From contig NZ_JACXBW010000002.1 in assembly GCF_014712225.1 (NCBI RefSeq), positions 1 to 64,000 of the forward strand: a stretch of 64,000 nt of DNA, read 5' to 3'. Of the stretch, positions 48,606 to 56,872 are shown in pieces. Below the pieces are notes generated by a model, which made no database searches, was not told the DNA's origin, and saw only the letters and a program-made list of their open reading frames with translations. The first letter of the stretch is position 1. Each line of letters starts with the position of its first letter. Origin of the DNA: Pseudarthrobacter sulfonivorans (GTDB lineage: Bacteria > Actinomycetota > Actinomycetes > Actinomycetales > Micrococcaceae). Position numbers and translations under genes: made by a program.

Positions 48606-50259
48606 GTTCGCCTCCTTCGGGGCTGGAGGTTGCGCGGCCTTCAGCGGCTGCGGCGTCAGTCTTGAAAGTCTGGTCCGGCTGAACAGCCTGGTCCGTGTTG
48701 GCAGCGTGCTCGGTCTTAGCAGCGCGGTCCGTCTTGACAGCGTGGTCGGAGGCGGCGTCCTCCTGCGGGATGCCGGCCATCATGAGGCCCAGGACGTCGC
48801 GGCCGGTTCCGGCGGGGACGATTCCCACGAGCTTTCCCTTGTAGAGCACGGCGATCCGGTCGGCGAGTTCCATGACCTCATCCAACTCGGTGGAGATGAT
48901 CATCACCGGTGTGCCCTGGTCGCGTTCGGCGACGATCCGCTTGTGCAGGAACTCGATGGACCCGACGTCCACGCCCCGGGTGGGCTGTGAGGCGATGAAG
49001 AGGCGCAGCGGCCGGGACAGCTCCCGCGCCATGACCACCTTCTGCTGGTTGCCGCCGGACAGGGTACCGGCGGCCAGGAGGCCTGAAGGGGTTCGTACAT
49101 CGAACTCATCGATCCGCGATTTTGCGTTCTCCAGGACCTTCGCCGGGCTCATGCTGATGCCCTTGGCGAACGGCGGCTGGTCGTAGCGGTCAAGCACCAG
49201 GTTCTCGGCGATCGAGAACGTGCCGATCAGGCCGTCAACGGACCTGTCTTCCGGCACGAAGCCGACGCCGGAGTTGAGGACATCCTTTACGCTGCGGCCG
49301 ACAAGTTCCACGTCGTCCAAGAGAATGGAGCCGTGCACACGCTCCTGGAGTCCCAGGATGGCCTCGGTAAGTTCCGTCTGGCCGTTGCCCTGGACTCCCG
49401 CGACGGCCAGGATCTCCCCGCGGGCAATGTCAAAGCTGATGCCGTCAACGGTATGGTGCCCGTTCGGGGCGATGACGGTGAGGTCCTTGACCTTGAAGGT
49501 CTTCTCCAACGGCTTGGCGGGAGCCTTGTCCAGCGTCAGGTTGACGGCCCGGCCCACCATCATGGAGGCCAGCGCCGTGGTGGAGTCCCCCGGGTTGGCG
49601 GAGCCCACAACTTTGCCGCGCCGGATCACGGTGATGGTGTCGGAGACGGCCTTCACTTCGCGCAGCTTGTGCGAGATGAACACGATGGAGGTGCCGTTGG
49701 ACTTGAGCTGGCGCATGATGTCCAGCAGTTCGTCGGTTTCCTGGGGCGTGAGCACGGCGGTGGGTTCATCCAGGATCAGGACCTTGGCGTCCCTGACCAG
49801 GGCCTTGATGATTTCCACGCGCTGCTGGACACCCACCGGGAGGTCCTCCACGAGCGCGTCCGGATCAACGTCGAACCCGTAGCGGTCCGAGATCTCCTTG
49901 ATCTTGCGGCGGGTGTCTTCCAGGTTGAGGAAGCCGCCGGCCTTGGTGCTTTCGGCGCCCAGGGCGACATTTTCAGCGACGGTGAACACCGGCACCAGCA
50001 TGAAGTGCTGGTGCACCATGCCGATGCCTGCGGCCATGGCGTCGCCCGGGCCGCGGAAGGAAACGGGTTTGTCGTTAACGAGGATTTCGCCCTCGGTGGG
50101 CTCGTACAGCCCGTACAGCACATTCATCAGGGTGGATTTGCCGGCCCCGTTCTCGCCCAGCAGACAGTGGATCTGTCCGGGTTCAACCACCACATCGATG
50201 TGATCGTTGGCGAGCAGGGAGCCGAAACGTTTGGTGATCCCTCTGAGTTCAAGTTTCAA
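48598..50259 (-). CDS. Nucleoside ABC transporter ATPase (two-domain)
   Basis: About 553 aa with two ABC modules in one chain, like RbsA and NupO. The first has Walker A GENGAGKSTLMNVL; the second has the degenerate GVQGNGQTELTEAIL and signature LSGGNQQKVVMARELS. The last 45 residues contain six-residue repeats (A-A-K-T-E-H type). The start is uncertain: TTG 50259, just before KLELRGITKRFG, is the closest in-frame start. It lies after a terminator-like hairpin behind bmp. Confidence 0.9.
   Translation of the reverse strand: MKLELRGITKRFGSLLANDHIDVVVEPGQIHCLLGENGAGKSTLMNVLYGLYEPTEGEILVNDKPVSFRGPGDAMAAGIGMVHQHFMLVPVFTVAENVALGAESTKAGGFLNLEDTRRKIKEISDRYGFDVDPDALVEDLPVGVQQRVEIIKALVRDAKVLILDEPTAVLTPQETDELLDIMRQLKSNGTSIVFISHKLREVKAVSDTITVIRRGKVVGSANPGDSTTALASMMVGRAVNLTLDKAPAKPLEKTFKVKDLTVIAPNGHHTVDGISFDIARGEILAVAGVQGNGQTELTEAILGLQERVHGSILLDDVELVGRSVKDVLNSGVGFVPEDRSVDGLIGTFSIAENLVLDRYDQPPFAKGISMSPAKVLENAKSRIDEFDVRTPSGLLAAGTLSGGNQQKVVMARELSRPLRLFIASQPTRGVDVGSIEFLHKRIVAERDQGTPVMIISTELDEVMELADRIAVLYKGKLVGIVPAGTGRDVLGLMMAGIPQEDAASDHAVKTDRAAKTEHAANTDQAVQPDQTFKTDAAAAEGRATSSPEGGEHA
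48671..48748. repeat. 18-bp tandem repeats coding a hexapeptide array
   Basis: Four 18-base units starting at 48671, 48689, 48707 and 48725 repeat a pattern like TGGTCCGTGTTGGCAGCG, and a partial unit starts at 48743. On the minus strand they encode AVKTDR, AAKTEH, AANTDQ and AVQPDQ in the ATPase C-terminal tail. Confidence 0.8.
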
Positions 50260-50372
50260 AACTCTGACCAATCTCGAAGCGTCCGTGACCGTACCGGACG
50301 GGATATGGGGCTGCAGCACCAGCCTAGTGCCTGCAGTCCCTGGTGGGCTGTTGCGCTGGGGCAGGCATCCAA

Positions 50373-50422
50373 CGAAAAGCGCCACCGCCCGGCCAGTCGA
50401 TGACCATCCGGGGGTGGCGCTT
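50373..50422 (-). terminator. Terminator after the bmp lipoprotein gene
   Basis: AAGCGCCACC (50377-50386) pairs perfectly with GGTGGCGCTT (50413-50422), extended by a CCCGG/CCGGG inner pairing. On the minus strand TTTTCGTTGG follows. It lies 11 bases past the bmp stop and 117 bases before the ATPase start, so it probably sets a higher level of binding protein than of the transporter. Confidence 0.75.
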
Positions 50423-50433
50423 AGCGGGGAAAG

Positions 50434-51543
50434 CTATACCTTGGGGCTAGCCGCAGACTCGACCTTCAGCTTGCCGTCCACGATGTCCTTCTTGATCTGG
50501 TCCAGCTCGGACTTCAGCTCGGCAGGAACCTGGGAATCGAAGCTGTGGAACGGGGCCAGCTGGACGCCGTCATTCGCCAGCGTGCCGACGTACGGGGTGT
50601 TGGTGAACTTGCCGTCCTTGTCTTCCTTCACCACGGTTTCCACTGCCTCGCCCATTTGCTTCATGACCGAGGACAGCATGATGTCCTTGTAGTCGGGAGC
50701 CGTGAGGAAGCCGTCGGAGTCGACCCAGATGAGCTTGACGTCCTTGCCGGCAGCCTTCGCTTCATTCAGCGCTGCGCCTGCACCCTTGCCCACCGGGCCG
50801 GCAACGGGCATCACGATGTCCGCGCCCTGGTCCAGGAAGTTCTGGGTGAGCTGCTTGCCGACGTCCTGCTTTTCGAAGTCGCCGGTAAAGCTGCCGTCCT
50901 GGGCAGCCTTGTCCCAGCCCAGGACCTTGACGTTCTTGCCCTTTTTCTCGTTGTAGTACTTCACACCGTCTGCGTAGCCGTCCATGAAGATGGTGACGGT
51001 GGGGATCTTGATGCCGCCGAAAGTGGCCACGGTACCTGTCTTGGTGGATCCGGCGGCCAGGTATCCAGCGAGGAACGCTGCCTGGGCGGTGTCGTAAATG
51101 ATCGGCTTGACGTTGGCGATCGGTGTGGGGTAGCCAACGTCAATGATCGCAAAGTGGCTGTTCGGGTTGGCAGTGGCCTGGGCCTTGGTGACGTCACCGA
51201 GGAGGTAGCCCACTGTGATGGTGAGGTCGCAGCCCGCGGTGACCATGGCACGCAAATTCGGCTCGAAGTCGTTGTTGGTCTTCGACTCCACCTGGTTGAC
51301 CTTGATGCCCAGGTCCTTTTCGGTCTTCTTCAGCCCTTCGTAGGAGGACTGGTTGAACGACTGGTCATCGAATCCGCCGGAGTCGGACACAATGCAGCCG
51401 CTGTAATCGCTTGCCGTGTTTGTGGCGGTGCTTCCGCTGTCAGGTGCGGCGCCGCAGCCGGTCAGCAGGAGTGCCGTAGCACCGGCTGAGGCCACGCCGA
51501 CCATCGAGCCGCGCTTGAACTTAGTGCGCAGTGTGTTCTTCAA
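50434..51543 (-). CDS. BMP-family nucleoside-binding lipoprotein
   Basis: A 369-aa substrate-binding lipoprotein with lipobox LTGC and Cys30 after a basic/hydrophobic signal. The mature part is a Bmp/PnrA-type fold (SDSGGFDDQSFNQSSYEGLK, YLLGDVTKAQATANPNSHFAIID, VKLIWVDSDGFLTAPDYKDIMLSSVMKQMG), a family that binds purine nucleosides or simple ligands. Its place ahead of an ABC ATPase, two permeases, cdd and deoA supports nucleoside uptake. Confidence 0.9.
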   Translation of the reverse strand: MKNTLRTKFKRGSMVGVASAGATALLLTGCGAAPDSGSTATNTASDYSGCIVSDSGGFDDQSFNQSSYEGLKKTEKDLGIKVNQVESKTNNDFEPNLRAMVTAGCDLTITVGYLLGDVTKAQATANPNSHFAIIDVGYPTPIANVKPIIYDTAQAAFLAGYLAAGSTKTGTVATFGGIKIPTVTIFMDGYADGVKYYNEKKGKNVKVLGWDKAAQDGSFTGDFEKQDVGKQLTQNFLDQGADIVMPVAGPVGKGAGAALNEAKAAGKDVKLIWVDSDGFLTAPDYKDIMLSSVMKQMGEAVETVVKEDKDGKFTNTPYVGTLANDGVQLAPFHSFDSQVPAELKSELDQIKKDIVDGKLKVESAASPKV

Positions 51544-51762
51544 ATTTCCTCCAGGGAGAGAGTGGCGCTACGACTCGAATTCAATGAGTGTCCGTTTCTA
51601 CACTGAAATTCTGTTATCACTGACGGCTTCGCAGCACTGCGCCGGAGCGCACTGATAGAAGCAACATTAGTGGTCTGAAGCACATCGGCTACCACATCAC
51701 GGGTTGGATCCTGAAGATTGTTGAGAAGTTGTTACCAACGGGTAGGACACCCCTGGCGCCGG

Positions 51763-52785
51763 TTAGAGGCGCACGAGCATCTTGCCCGTGTTGGCACCCT
51801 CAAGCAGATCCATGAACGCCTGCGGGGCGTTCTCCAACCCATCCACCACGGTCTCGTCGTACCGGACTGAACCGTCCGCAAGCCACGCTGACATCTTCTC
51901 GAAGAATTCCGCCCTGTGCTGGCGCTGTCCGCCCACCAGGAAGCCGCGGAGGGTGAGCTGCTTGCCGATGGCGAGCATCAGGTTCCGCGGAGCCGGCGTG
52001 GCTTCGGTGGAGTTGTACTGCGCGATGGCCCCGCACATTGCCACATGTCCGCCCACGTTGAGCTCGGCCAGCGCCGCTTCGAGGTGCTCGCCGCCAACGT
52101 TGTCGAAGTACACGTCAATCCCCTTGCCGCCGGTCGCTGCCTTGAGCTGGTCACGGACCGGCGCGTCCCGGTAATTAAAGGCGGCATCAAAGCCCAACTC
52201 GAGGAGCCGCGCCACTTTTTCGGGCGTTCCGGCGCTGCCGATCACGCGTGAAGCGCCCATGGCTTTGGCGATCTGGCCCACCAGGGAACCTACGGCCCCG
52301 GCGGCGCCTGAAACGAACACCGCATCGCCGGGCTTGAATTCGGCAACCTTGAGCAGTCCTGCGTAGGCCGTCAGGCCGGTCATGCCCAGCGCGCCAAGGA
52401 AGGCCGACGCCGGGGCCAGGTCCGTGCGGGCAACCGACGTTGCGTCGGCGTCCAGAACGGCGTATTCGCGCCAACCCAACTGGTGGACGACGACGTCCCC
52501 CACCTTCCGTGCGTCGGACCTGGACGCGATGACCTCACCCACCGCGCCGCCGTCGAGCGCTGCATCCAGCGCGAACGGCGCTGAGTACGATTTGGCGTCA
52601 TTCATGCGGCCGCGCATGTAGGGGTCCACCGAGATGTAGAGGTTGCGGACCAGGACCTGGCCGTCCCCGAGTTCGGGCAACGGTGACTCAGCGAGGCGGA
52701 AGTTCTCCGGGACCGGGCGTCCTGCCGGACGCGAGGCGAGGCGGATTTCGCGGGTGGACGTTGGTAGTGCTGTAGCTGTGCTCAT
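51763..52785 (-). CDS. NADP-dependent medium-chain reductase (alkenal/one reductase type)
   Basis: A 340-aa zinc-independent MDR-family oxidoreductase related to CurA and leukotriene B4 dehydrogenase. Key segments are NLYISVDPYMRGRMND near the N-terminus, the NADP loop VSGAAGAVGSLVGQIAKAMGASRVIGSAG and YFDNVGGEHLEAALAELNVGGHVAMCGAIAQYN. Such enzymes reduce the double bond of alpha,beta-unsaturated aldehydes or ketones. The start overlaps the ohr stop as ATGA. Confidence 0.9.
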   Translation of the reverse strand: MSTATALPTSTREIRLASRPAGRPVPENFRLAESPLPELGDGQVLVRNLYISVDPYMRGRMNDAKSYSAPFALDAALDGGAVGEVIASRSDARKVGDVVVHQLGWREYAVLDADATSVARTDLAPASAFLGALGMTGLTAYAGLLKVAEFKPGDAVFVSGAAGAVGSLVGQIAKAMGASRVIGSAGTPEKVARLLELGFDAAFNYRDAPVRDQLKAATGGKGIDVYFDNVGGEHLEAALAELNVGGHVAMCGAIAQYNSTEATPAPRNLMLAIGKQLTLRGFLVGGQRQHRAEFFEKMSAWLADGSVRYDETVVDGLENAPQAFMDLLEGANTGKMLVRL

Positions 52786-53213
52786 GCGGCGAACTCCAGG
52801 ATCTTGATGTCGACGGTCATGTTTCCGCGGGTGGCGTTGGAGTAGGGGCAGATTTGGTGCGCCTTGGCCACGAGGGCTTCCGCCGTCGCCAGGTCCATGG
52901 CGGGAACGGCGATCTCCAGTTCCGCCGCAAGGCCGTAACCCACGCCGTCGTCCAATGCGCCGAAGTGGATCTTGGCCGCCACCGCTGAGTCCGTCAGGTC
53001 GGCACGCTCCTTGCGCCCCACGAGGCGGAGCGCCGAGTGGAAGCAGGCCGCGTAGCCGGCAGCGAAGAGCTGCTCCGGGTTGGTGCCTTTGCCGTCACCG
53101 CCCAGCTCCGGCGGACTGGCCAGGCTGACATCCAGTTTCCCGTCGTTGGTGCGGGCGTTGCCATCGCGGCCTTCGCCCGACGCCAGGGCCTCGGCAGTGT
53201 AGAGGGTTTTCAT
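52782..53213 (-). CDS. ohr: Organic hydroperoxide resistance protein Ohr
   Basis: A thiol peroxidase that reduces organic (lipid) hydroperoxides. The 143-aa OsmC/Ohr-family protein has the reactive Cys57 (FAAGYAACFHSA), resolving Cys122 (HQICPYSNATRGN) and Arg21 near the N-terminus. Its neighbours are an ohrR-like regulator upstream and an alkenal-type reductase coupled downstream, a sensible lipid-peroxide detoxification set. Confidence 0.94.
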   Translation of the reverse strand: MKTLYTAEALASGEGRDGNARTNDGKLDVSLASPPELGGDGKGTNPEQLFAAGYAACFHSALRLVGRKERADLTDSAVAAKIHFGALDDGVGYGLAAELEIAVPAMDLATAEALVAKAHQICPYSNATRGNMTVDIKILEFAA

Positions 53214-53273
53214 AGGGTCCGTTCTGTTGAAGTGGTTAACGGAAATCTTTGGGTGGTCAGCGCGATAGTGCGC

Positions 53274-53708
53274 TCAGTGGGAGCTGTGAAGTGCCTCGGT
53301 AAGCCGCTCGAGCGTGCTGCGGAGCTGTTCCAGCTCCCCGTCCGACAGCCCTGCGGCCTCCGCCAGCCGCTGGGGAATCGCGTTCGCCTTGCTGCTGAGT
53401 TCGCGGCCGGCCGGCGTCAGGTGGACCGCTACGCGGCGCTCGTCCTCCCCGGACCGGCGGCGCTCCACCAGCCCCATCGCTTCGAGGCGTTTGAGCAGCG
53501 GCGACAACGTGCCGGAGTCAAGGCCCAGTTCGCCACCGAGTTCCTTGACGCCCTTCGGTTCCGATTCCCAGAGGACCAGCATGACCAGATATTGCGGATA
53601 GGTCAGGCCGAGGTCCTCAAGCACGGGGCGGTAGACCGCTGTGGCAGCACGGGAGGCGGAGTAGAGGGCGAAACAGACCTGGCGGTCGAGGCGGGGGGCA
53701 TCTTTCAC
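53274..53708 (-). CDS. ohrR: MarR-family peroxide sensor OhrR
   Basis: A 144-aa repressor. The conserved sensing Cys12 is visible in RQVCFALYSASRA, and a winged-helix region follows (ELGLDSGTLSPLLKRLEAMGLVERRR, DERRVAVHLTPAG). Oxidation of this Cys by organic hydroperoxide releases DNA in the family. GTG start at 53708; the AT-rich operator at 53724-53740 lies just upstream. An N-terminal extension further upstream is not supported. Confidence 0.93.
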   Translation of the reverse strand: MKDAPRLDRQVCFALYSASRAATAVYRPVLEDLGLTYPQYLVMLVLWESEPKGVKELGGELGLDSGTLSPLLKRLEAMGLVERRRSGEDERRVAVHLTPAGRELSSKANAIPQRLAEAAGLSDGELEQLRSTLERLTEALHSSH

Positions 53709-53723
53709 CCTTGTAACCCTAGG

Positions 53724-53740
53724 GCACAATTCAATTGTGC
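53724..53740. promoter_or_regulatory. OhrR-type operator
   Basis: GCACAATTCAATTGTGC is a perfect 8+1+8 palindrome starting 16 bases before the ohrR GTG, and it runs into a second partial half (GTGCACAA). It closely resembles known actinobacterial OhrR boxes, so autoregulation of ohrR-ohr-reductase is expected. Confidence 0.75.
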
Positions 53741-53780
53741 ACAACTTATCTCGAATTGCGGACTCTTCTTTAACTGCGAA

Positions 53781-53821
53781 ACGGACACCTGACGCCCCTT
53801 CCGGGGGTATCAAGCGTCCGT
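53781..53821 (-). terminator. Weak hairpin downstream of the M20 gene
   Basis: ACGGAC (53781-53786) pairs with GTCCGT (53816-53821), with an inner CCCC/GGGG stem. Minus-strand tail TTTCG is short, so its terminator strength is doubtful. Confidence 0.4.
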
Positions 53822-53847
53822 TCGCTGCGGCGGGCCGAGAGTGTTGG

Positions 53848-55047
53848 CTAGAGGTCGCGGATGGTCCGGAGGGCGGCGGCCGTGAGCACCTGGATGCCCA
53901 GGCCCAGGGCGCGTTCGTCCAGGATGTAGTCCCCCCGGTGCAGGTCGTACTCCTCACCGCCGGGCGTCTTGGTGCCCAGGCGCACCATGGCGCCGGGCAG
54001 TTCGGCAAGGAACCAGGCGAAATCCTCGCCGCCCATGGACTGCGGCGTCAGCGTCACTGCGCTCTCCCCGAGTTCGGCTCGGGCCGCCGCCTCAATCAGG
54101 GCTGTTTCGTGCTCGGTGTTTACTACGGGCGGCACTCCCCGGGTGTGCTCCAGGTGCACGTCCACGCCATAGGGTGCGGCCACCTGCTGAACCACTTCGT
54201 CAAGGAGTTCGCCGGCACCGTGCCAGGCATCCCGGTCGAGGCAGCGCATGGTGCCTGCCATGTAACCCGTTCCGGGAATGGCGTTCGGTGCGGATCCGGC
54301 ATTGATCTGGCCCCACACCACGGAGACGCCGCTGCGGACATCCACCCGGCGGGACAGCACCGCGGGGACGTTGACAGCGATCTGGGCCAGGGCGAACACC
54401 AGGTCCTCGGTGAGGTGCGGCCGGGAAGTGTGGCCGCCGCGGCCGCTCAGTTCGATCTTGATGGTGTCTGACGCGGACGTAATGGCGCCGATCCGCGTAC
54501 CGATGCGGCCGACGTCGATCCTCGGGTCGCAGTGCAGGGCAAAGATGCGCGGCACACCCTCCAGGACGCCCTGCTCGATGCAGGACAGCGCGCCGCCGGG
54601 CATGGTCTCCTCGGCCGGCTGGAAGATGATGCGGACCGTGCCGGCCAGCGGTGACTCTTCGTGCATCTTCTGCAGGACCAGGGCGACGCCGAGCATGGTG
54701 GCGGTGTGGACGTCGTGGCCGCAGGCATGCGTGACGCCGTGGTTCTTCGAGGCGAACGGCAACCCTGTTTCCTCGATGATCGGCAGGGCATCAATGTCGC
54801 CGCGGAGTGCCGTGGCAATCGGTCCTTCACCGATGTCCACGGTGAGTCCGGTGCCCTCAAGCCGCCGCGGCGCGAGGCCCGCGGCTTCGAGACGCTCCAC
54901 CAGCTTGTCCGTGGTGCGGAATTCCTTGAAGGAAAGCTCCGGGTGCGCATGAAGATCCCTGCGGAAATCGATCAGTTCCGGCAGGAGTGGCTCCAGCCAC
55001 GGCCGCACTAATGTGGTGGGCTCGGCTTCAGTAGTGTAATTACGCAC
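53848..55047 (-). CDS. M20D-family amidohydrolase
   Basis: A 399-aa metallohydrolase of the AmhX/HipO/IAA-amino acid hydrolase group. The metal site is visible in THACGHDVHTATMLG, and FRRDLHAHPELSFKE marks the N-terminus. QPAEETMPGGALSCIEQGVL and QSMGGEDFAWFL hold further ligands. It removes an acyl group from N-acyl amino acids; the exact substrate is unknown. GTG start. It is not coupled to neighbours. Confidence 0.9.
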   Translation of the reverse strand: MRNYTTEAEPTTLVRPWLEPLLPELIDFRRDLHAHPELSFKEFRTTDKLVERLEAAGLAPRRLEGTGLTVDIGEGPIATALRGDIDALPIIEETGLPFASKNHGVTHACGHDVHTATMLGVALVLQKMHEESPLAGTVRIIFQPAEETMPGGALSCIEQGVLEGVPRIFALHCDPRIDVGRIGTRIGAITSASDTIKIELSGRGGHTSRPHLTEDLVFALAQIAVNVPAVLSRRVDVRSGVSVVWGQINAGSAPNAIPGTGYMAGTMRCLDRDAWHGAGELLDEVVQQVAAPYGVDVHLEHTRGVPPVVNTEHETALIEAAARAELGESAVTLTPQSMGGEDFAWFLAELPGAMVRLGTKTPGGEEYDLHRGDYILDERALGLGIQVLTAAALRTIRDL

Positions 55048-55097
55048 TCATTTACTCTAGCGAGCGACCCGGGAATAGCGTCATCAGCGTTGCAGAG

Positions 55098-56231
55098 TTA
55101 CAGAACGTCGGTGTCGCCACTGGCCTTGAGGGCGTCAACGGCGCCCTTGACCCGCTGGGCGTGTTCCTTGGTGGTTACCAGCAGGGCATCCCCCGTGTCC
55201 ACAATGACCACGTCCTTAATACCGATCAGGGCGATAACGCGCTTCGTGTCGGAAACCACCACGCCGCTGGCGTTCTCAGTGAAGACGCGCGCCCCCTCGC
55301 CGATGACCGTAACGTCGTCCACTTCCCGCGCACTGTTGAGCCGGCCCACCGAAGCGAAATCCCCGACGTCGTCCCAGCCGAAAGTGCCCGGCACCACGGC
55401 GACGTCGCCGGCGGCCGCGGCCGGTTCCGCCACTGCGTAGTCGATGGCAATCTTGGGCAGTGTGGGCCATATGCGGGCCGTCACGGCATCACGTTCAGGA
55501 GTGTCCCAGGCCTGGGCGATCTCCAGCAGGCCCTTGAACAGTTCAGGCTGGTTGGCTTCAAGGTGCTTGAGCATCAGGGCCACCGGAGCCACGAACATGC
55601 CGGCGTTCCAGACGTACTCGCCGCTGTCCACGTACTGCTGGGCCACTTCCTCGTCCGGCTTCTCCACGAACTCCACTACGGCCTGGGCGCTTGGCGCGCC
55701 GTCGATGTGGAGTTCCCGCCCGGCCCGGATGTAGCCGAAGCCGGTGGACGGGTGGGTGGGCTTGATGCCTATGGTCACGATCTTGCCGGCGGCTGCCGTA
55801 TAAATGGCTTCGCGGACCGCTGCCTGGAAGAGGTGGTCCGGGCTGATCACCTGGTCCGCGGCGAACGAGCCCATGATGGTTTCCGGGTCGCGCTCGTGCA
55901 GGATGGCGGCCGCCAGGCCGATCGCGGCGCCGGAATCCTTGGGCTCGCTTTCGAGGACCAGGTCCGAGTCCTGCACTTCAGGCAGCTGGCGGCACACGGC
56001 GGCCCGGTGCGCAGTGCCGGTGACCACCAGGACGCGCCGGCCCGCGAGCGGCTCCAGGCGGTCGTAGGTGGCACGCAGCAAGGTACTGCCGGACCCCGTG
56101 AGGTCGTGAAGGAATTTGGGAGCTGCTGCACGTGACAGGGGCCAGAGGCGGGTCCCCACTCCGCCTGCCGGAATCACCGCGATAAAACGGTCAAGGGGTG
56201 AAGCCGGGCTTGTCACTTGGTCTGTACTCAT
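55098..56231 (-). CDS. Mannose-1-phosphate guanylyltransferase
   Basis: Produces GDP-mannose from mannose-1-phosphate and GTP for glycan and glycolipid synthesis. The 377-aa nucleotidyltransferase has the signature AVIPAGGVGTRLWPLSRAAAPKFL, FVEKPDEEVAQQYVDSGEYVWNAGMFV, and TFGWDDVGDF near the C-terminus. The isomerase domain of dual ManC enzymes is absent, so only the transferase activity is inferred. ATG start; 39 bases of the upstream region and a minus-strand hairpin lie beyond it. Confidence 0.9.
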   Translation of the reverse strand: MSTDQVTSPASPLDRFIAVIPAGGVGTRLWPLSRAAAPKFLHDLTGSGSTLLRATYDRLEPLAGRRVLVVTGTAHRAAVCRQLPEVQDSDLVLESEPKDSGAAIGLAAAILHERDPETIMGSFAADQVISPDHLFQAAVREAIYTAAAGKIVTIGIKPTHPSTGFGYIRAGRELHIDGAPSAQAVVEFVEKPDEEVAQQYVDSGEYVWNAGMFVAPVALMLKHLEANQPELFKGLLEIAQAWDTPERDAVTARIWPTLPKIAIDYAVAEPAAAAGDVAVVPGTFGWDDVGDFASVGRLNSAREVDDVTVIGEGARVFTENASGVVVSDTKRVIALIGIKDVVIVDTGDALLVTTKEHAQRVKGAVDALKASGDTDVL

Positions 56232-56322
56232 CAGGCCCCACTTTAGCCGATCGGCCCCCGGGTCCCCGCTGTGGCGGCGTCATAAGGCCTTCTCCCGGCC
56301 GCCGCGTGTGGCCTTTGTCTCA

Positions 56323-56352
56323 ATTAAAACCAAAACCCCGGCATTGCGGGGT
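56323..56352 (-). terminator. Minus-strand terminator upstream of the mannose-1-P guanylyltransferase gene
   Basis: ACCCCG (56335-56340) pairs with CGGGGT (56347-56352) around a 6-base loop; on the minus strand TTTTGGTTTTAATT follows. It lies about 100 bases upstream of the mannose-1-P guanylyltransferase start, so it could block transcription coming from the divergent sdh side or act as a leader attenuator. Confidence 0.6.
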
Positions 56353-56370
56353 CACCAAGTGGTTCCTAAA

Positions 56371-56399
56371 TTGAATAAGCTGTTAGCGAAGCCTACATT
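56371..56399 (+). promoter_or_regulatory. Sigma70-type promoter of sdhCDAB
   Basis: TTGAAT (56371-56376) and TACATT (56394-56399) are separated by exactly 17 bases. The resulting leader to the sdhC GTG is about 80 bases. This is a good candidate for the main sdh promoter. Confidence 0.6.
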
Positions 56400-56488
56400 T
56401 AGGCTCTGAGCTACGAGTGCTCTCGCAGCAGGCGTTCCCCCCGCGTGGATCTCATGCCAGCGCCGCTGTGTTGCAGGGAGGTTTATCA

Positions 56489-56869
56489 GTGCCGACGAAA
56501 CCAGCTGGCACCTTGTACCGCGGCCGTGAAGGCATGTGGTCCTGGGTAGGACACCGTATTACCGGTGTAGTGATCTTTTTCTTCTTGTTGGTCCATGTGC
56601 TGGACACCTCATTGGTGCGTGTGTCCCCTGAGGCCTACACCGCAGTCATCGGTGCATACAAGAACCCCCTCATGGCCCTGGGTGAAACGGGCCTGGTTGC
56701 CGCCATTGTTTTCCACGCCTTCAACGGCCTGCGGATCATCGCGGTCGACTTCTGGAAGAAGGGCGCCAAGTACCAGCGCCAGATGCTGTGGACCGTCCTG
56801 GCCCTGTGGGTAGTTGTGATGGTCGGCTTCTCCATTCGCCACCTTTCCCTCGCTCTTGGAGGTCACTAA
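56489..56869 (+). CDS. sdhC: Succinate dehydrogenase cytochrome b556 subunit
   Basis: The 126-aa membrane anchor with three helices. The heme/quinone signature appears in MWSWVGHRITGVVIFFFLLVHVLDTS, with the histidines expected for heme b. The GTG at 56489 was chosen because GGGAGG lies seven bases upstream; a longer in-frame extension lacks such support. The next gene follows after three bases. Confidence 0.92.
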   Translation: MPTKPAGTLYRGREGMWSWVGHRITGVVIFFFLLVHVLDTSLVRVSPEAYTAVIGAYKNPLMALGETGLVAAIVFHAFNGLRIIAVDFWKKGAKYQRQMLWTVLALWVVVMVGFSIRHLSLALGGH

Positions 56870-56872
56870 GCC

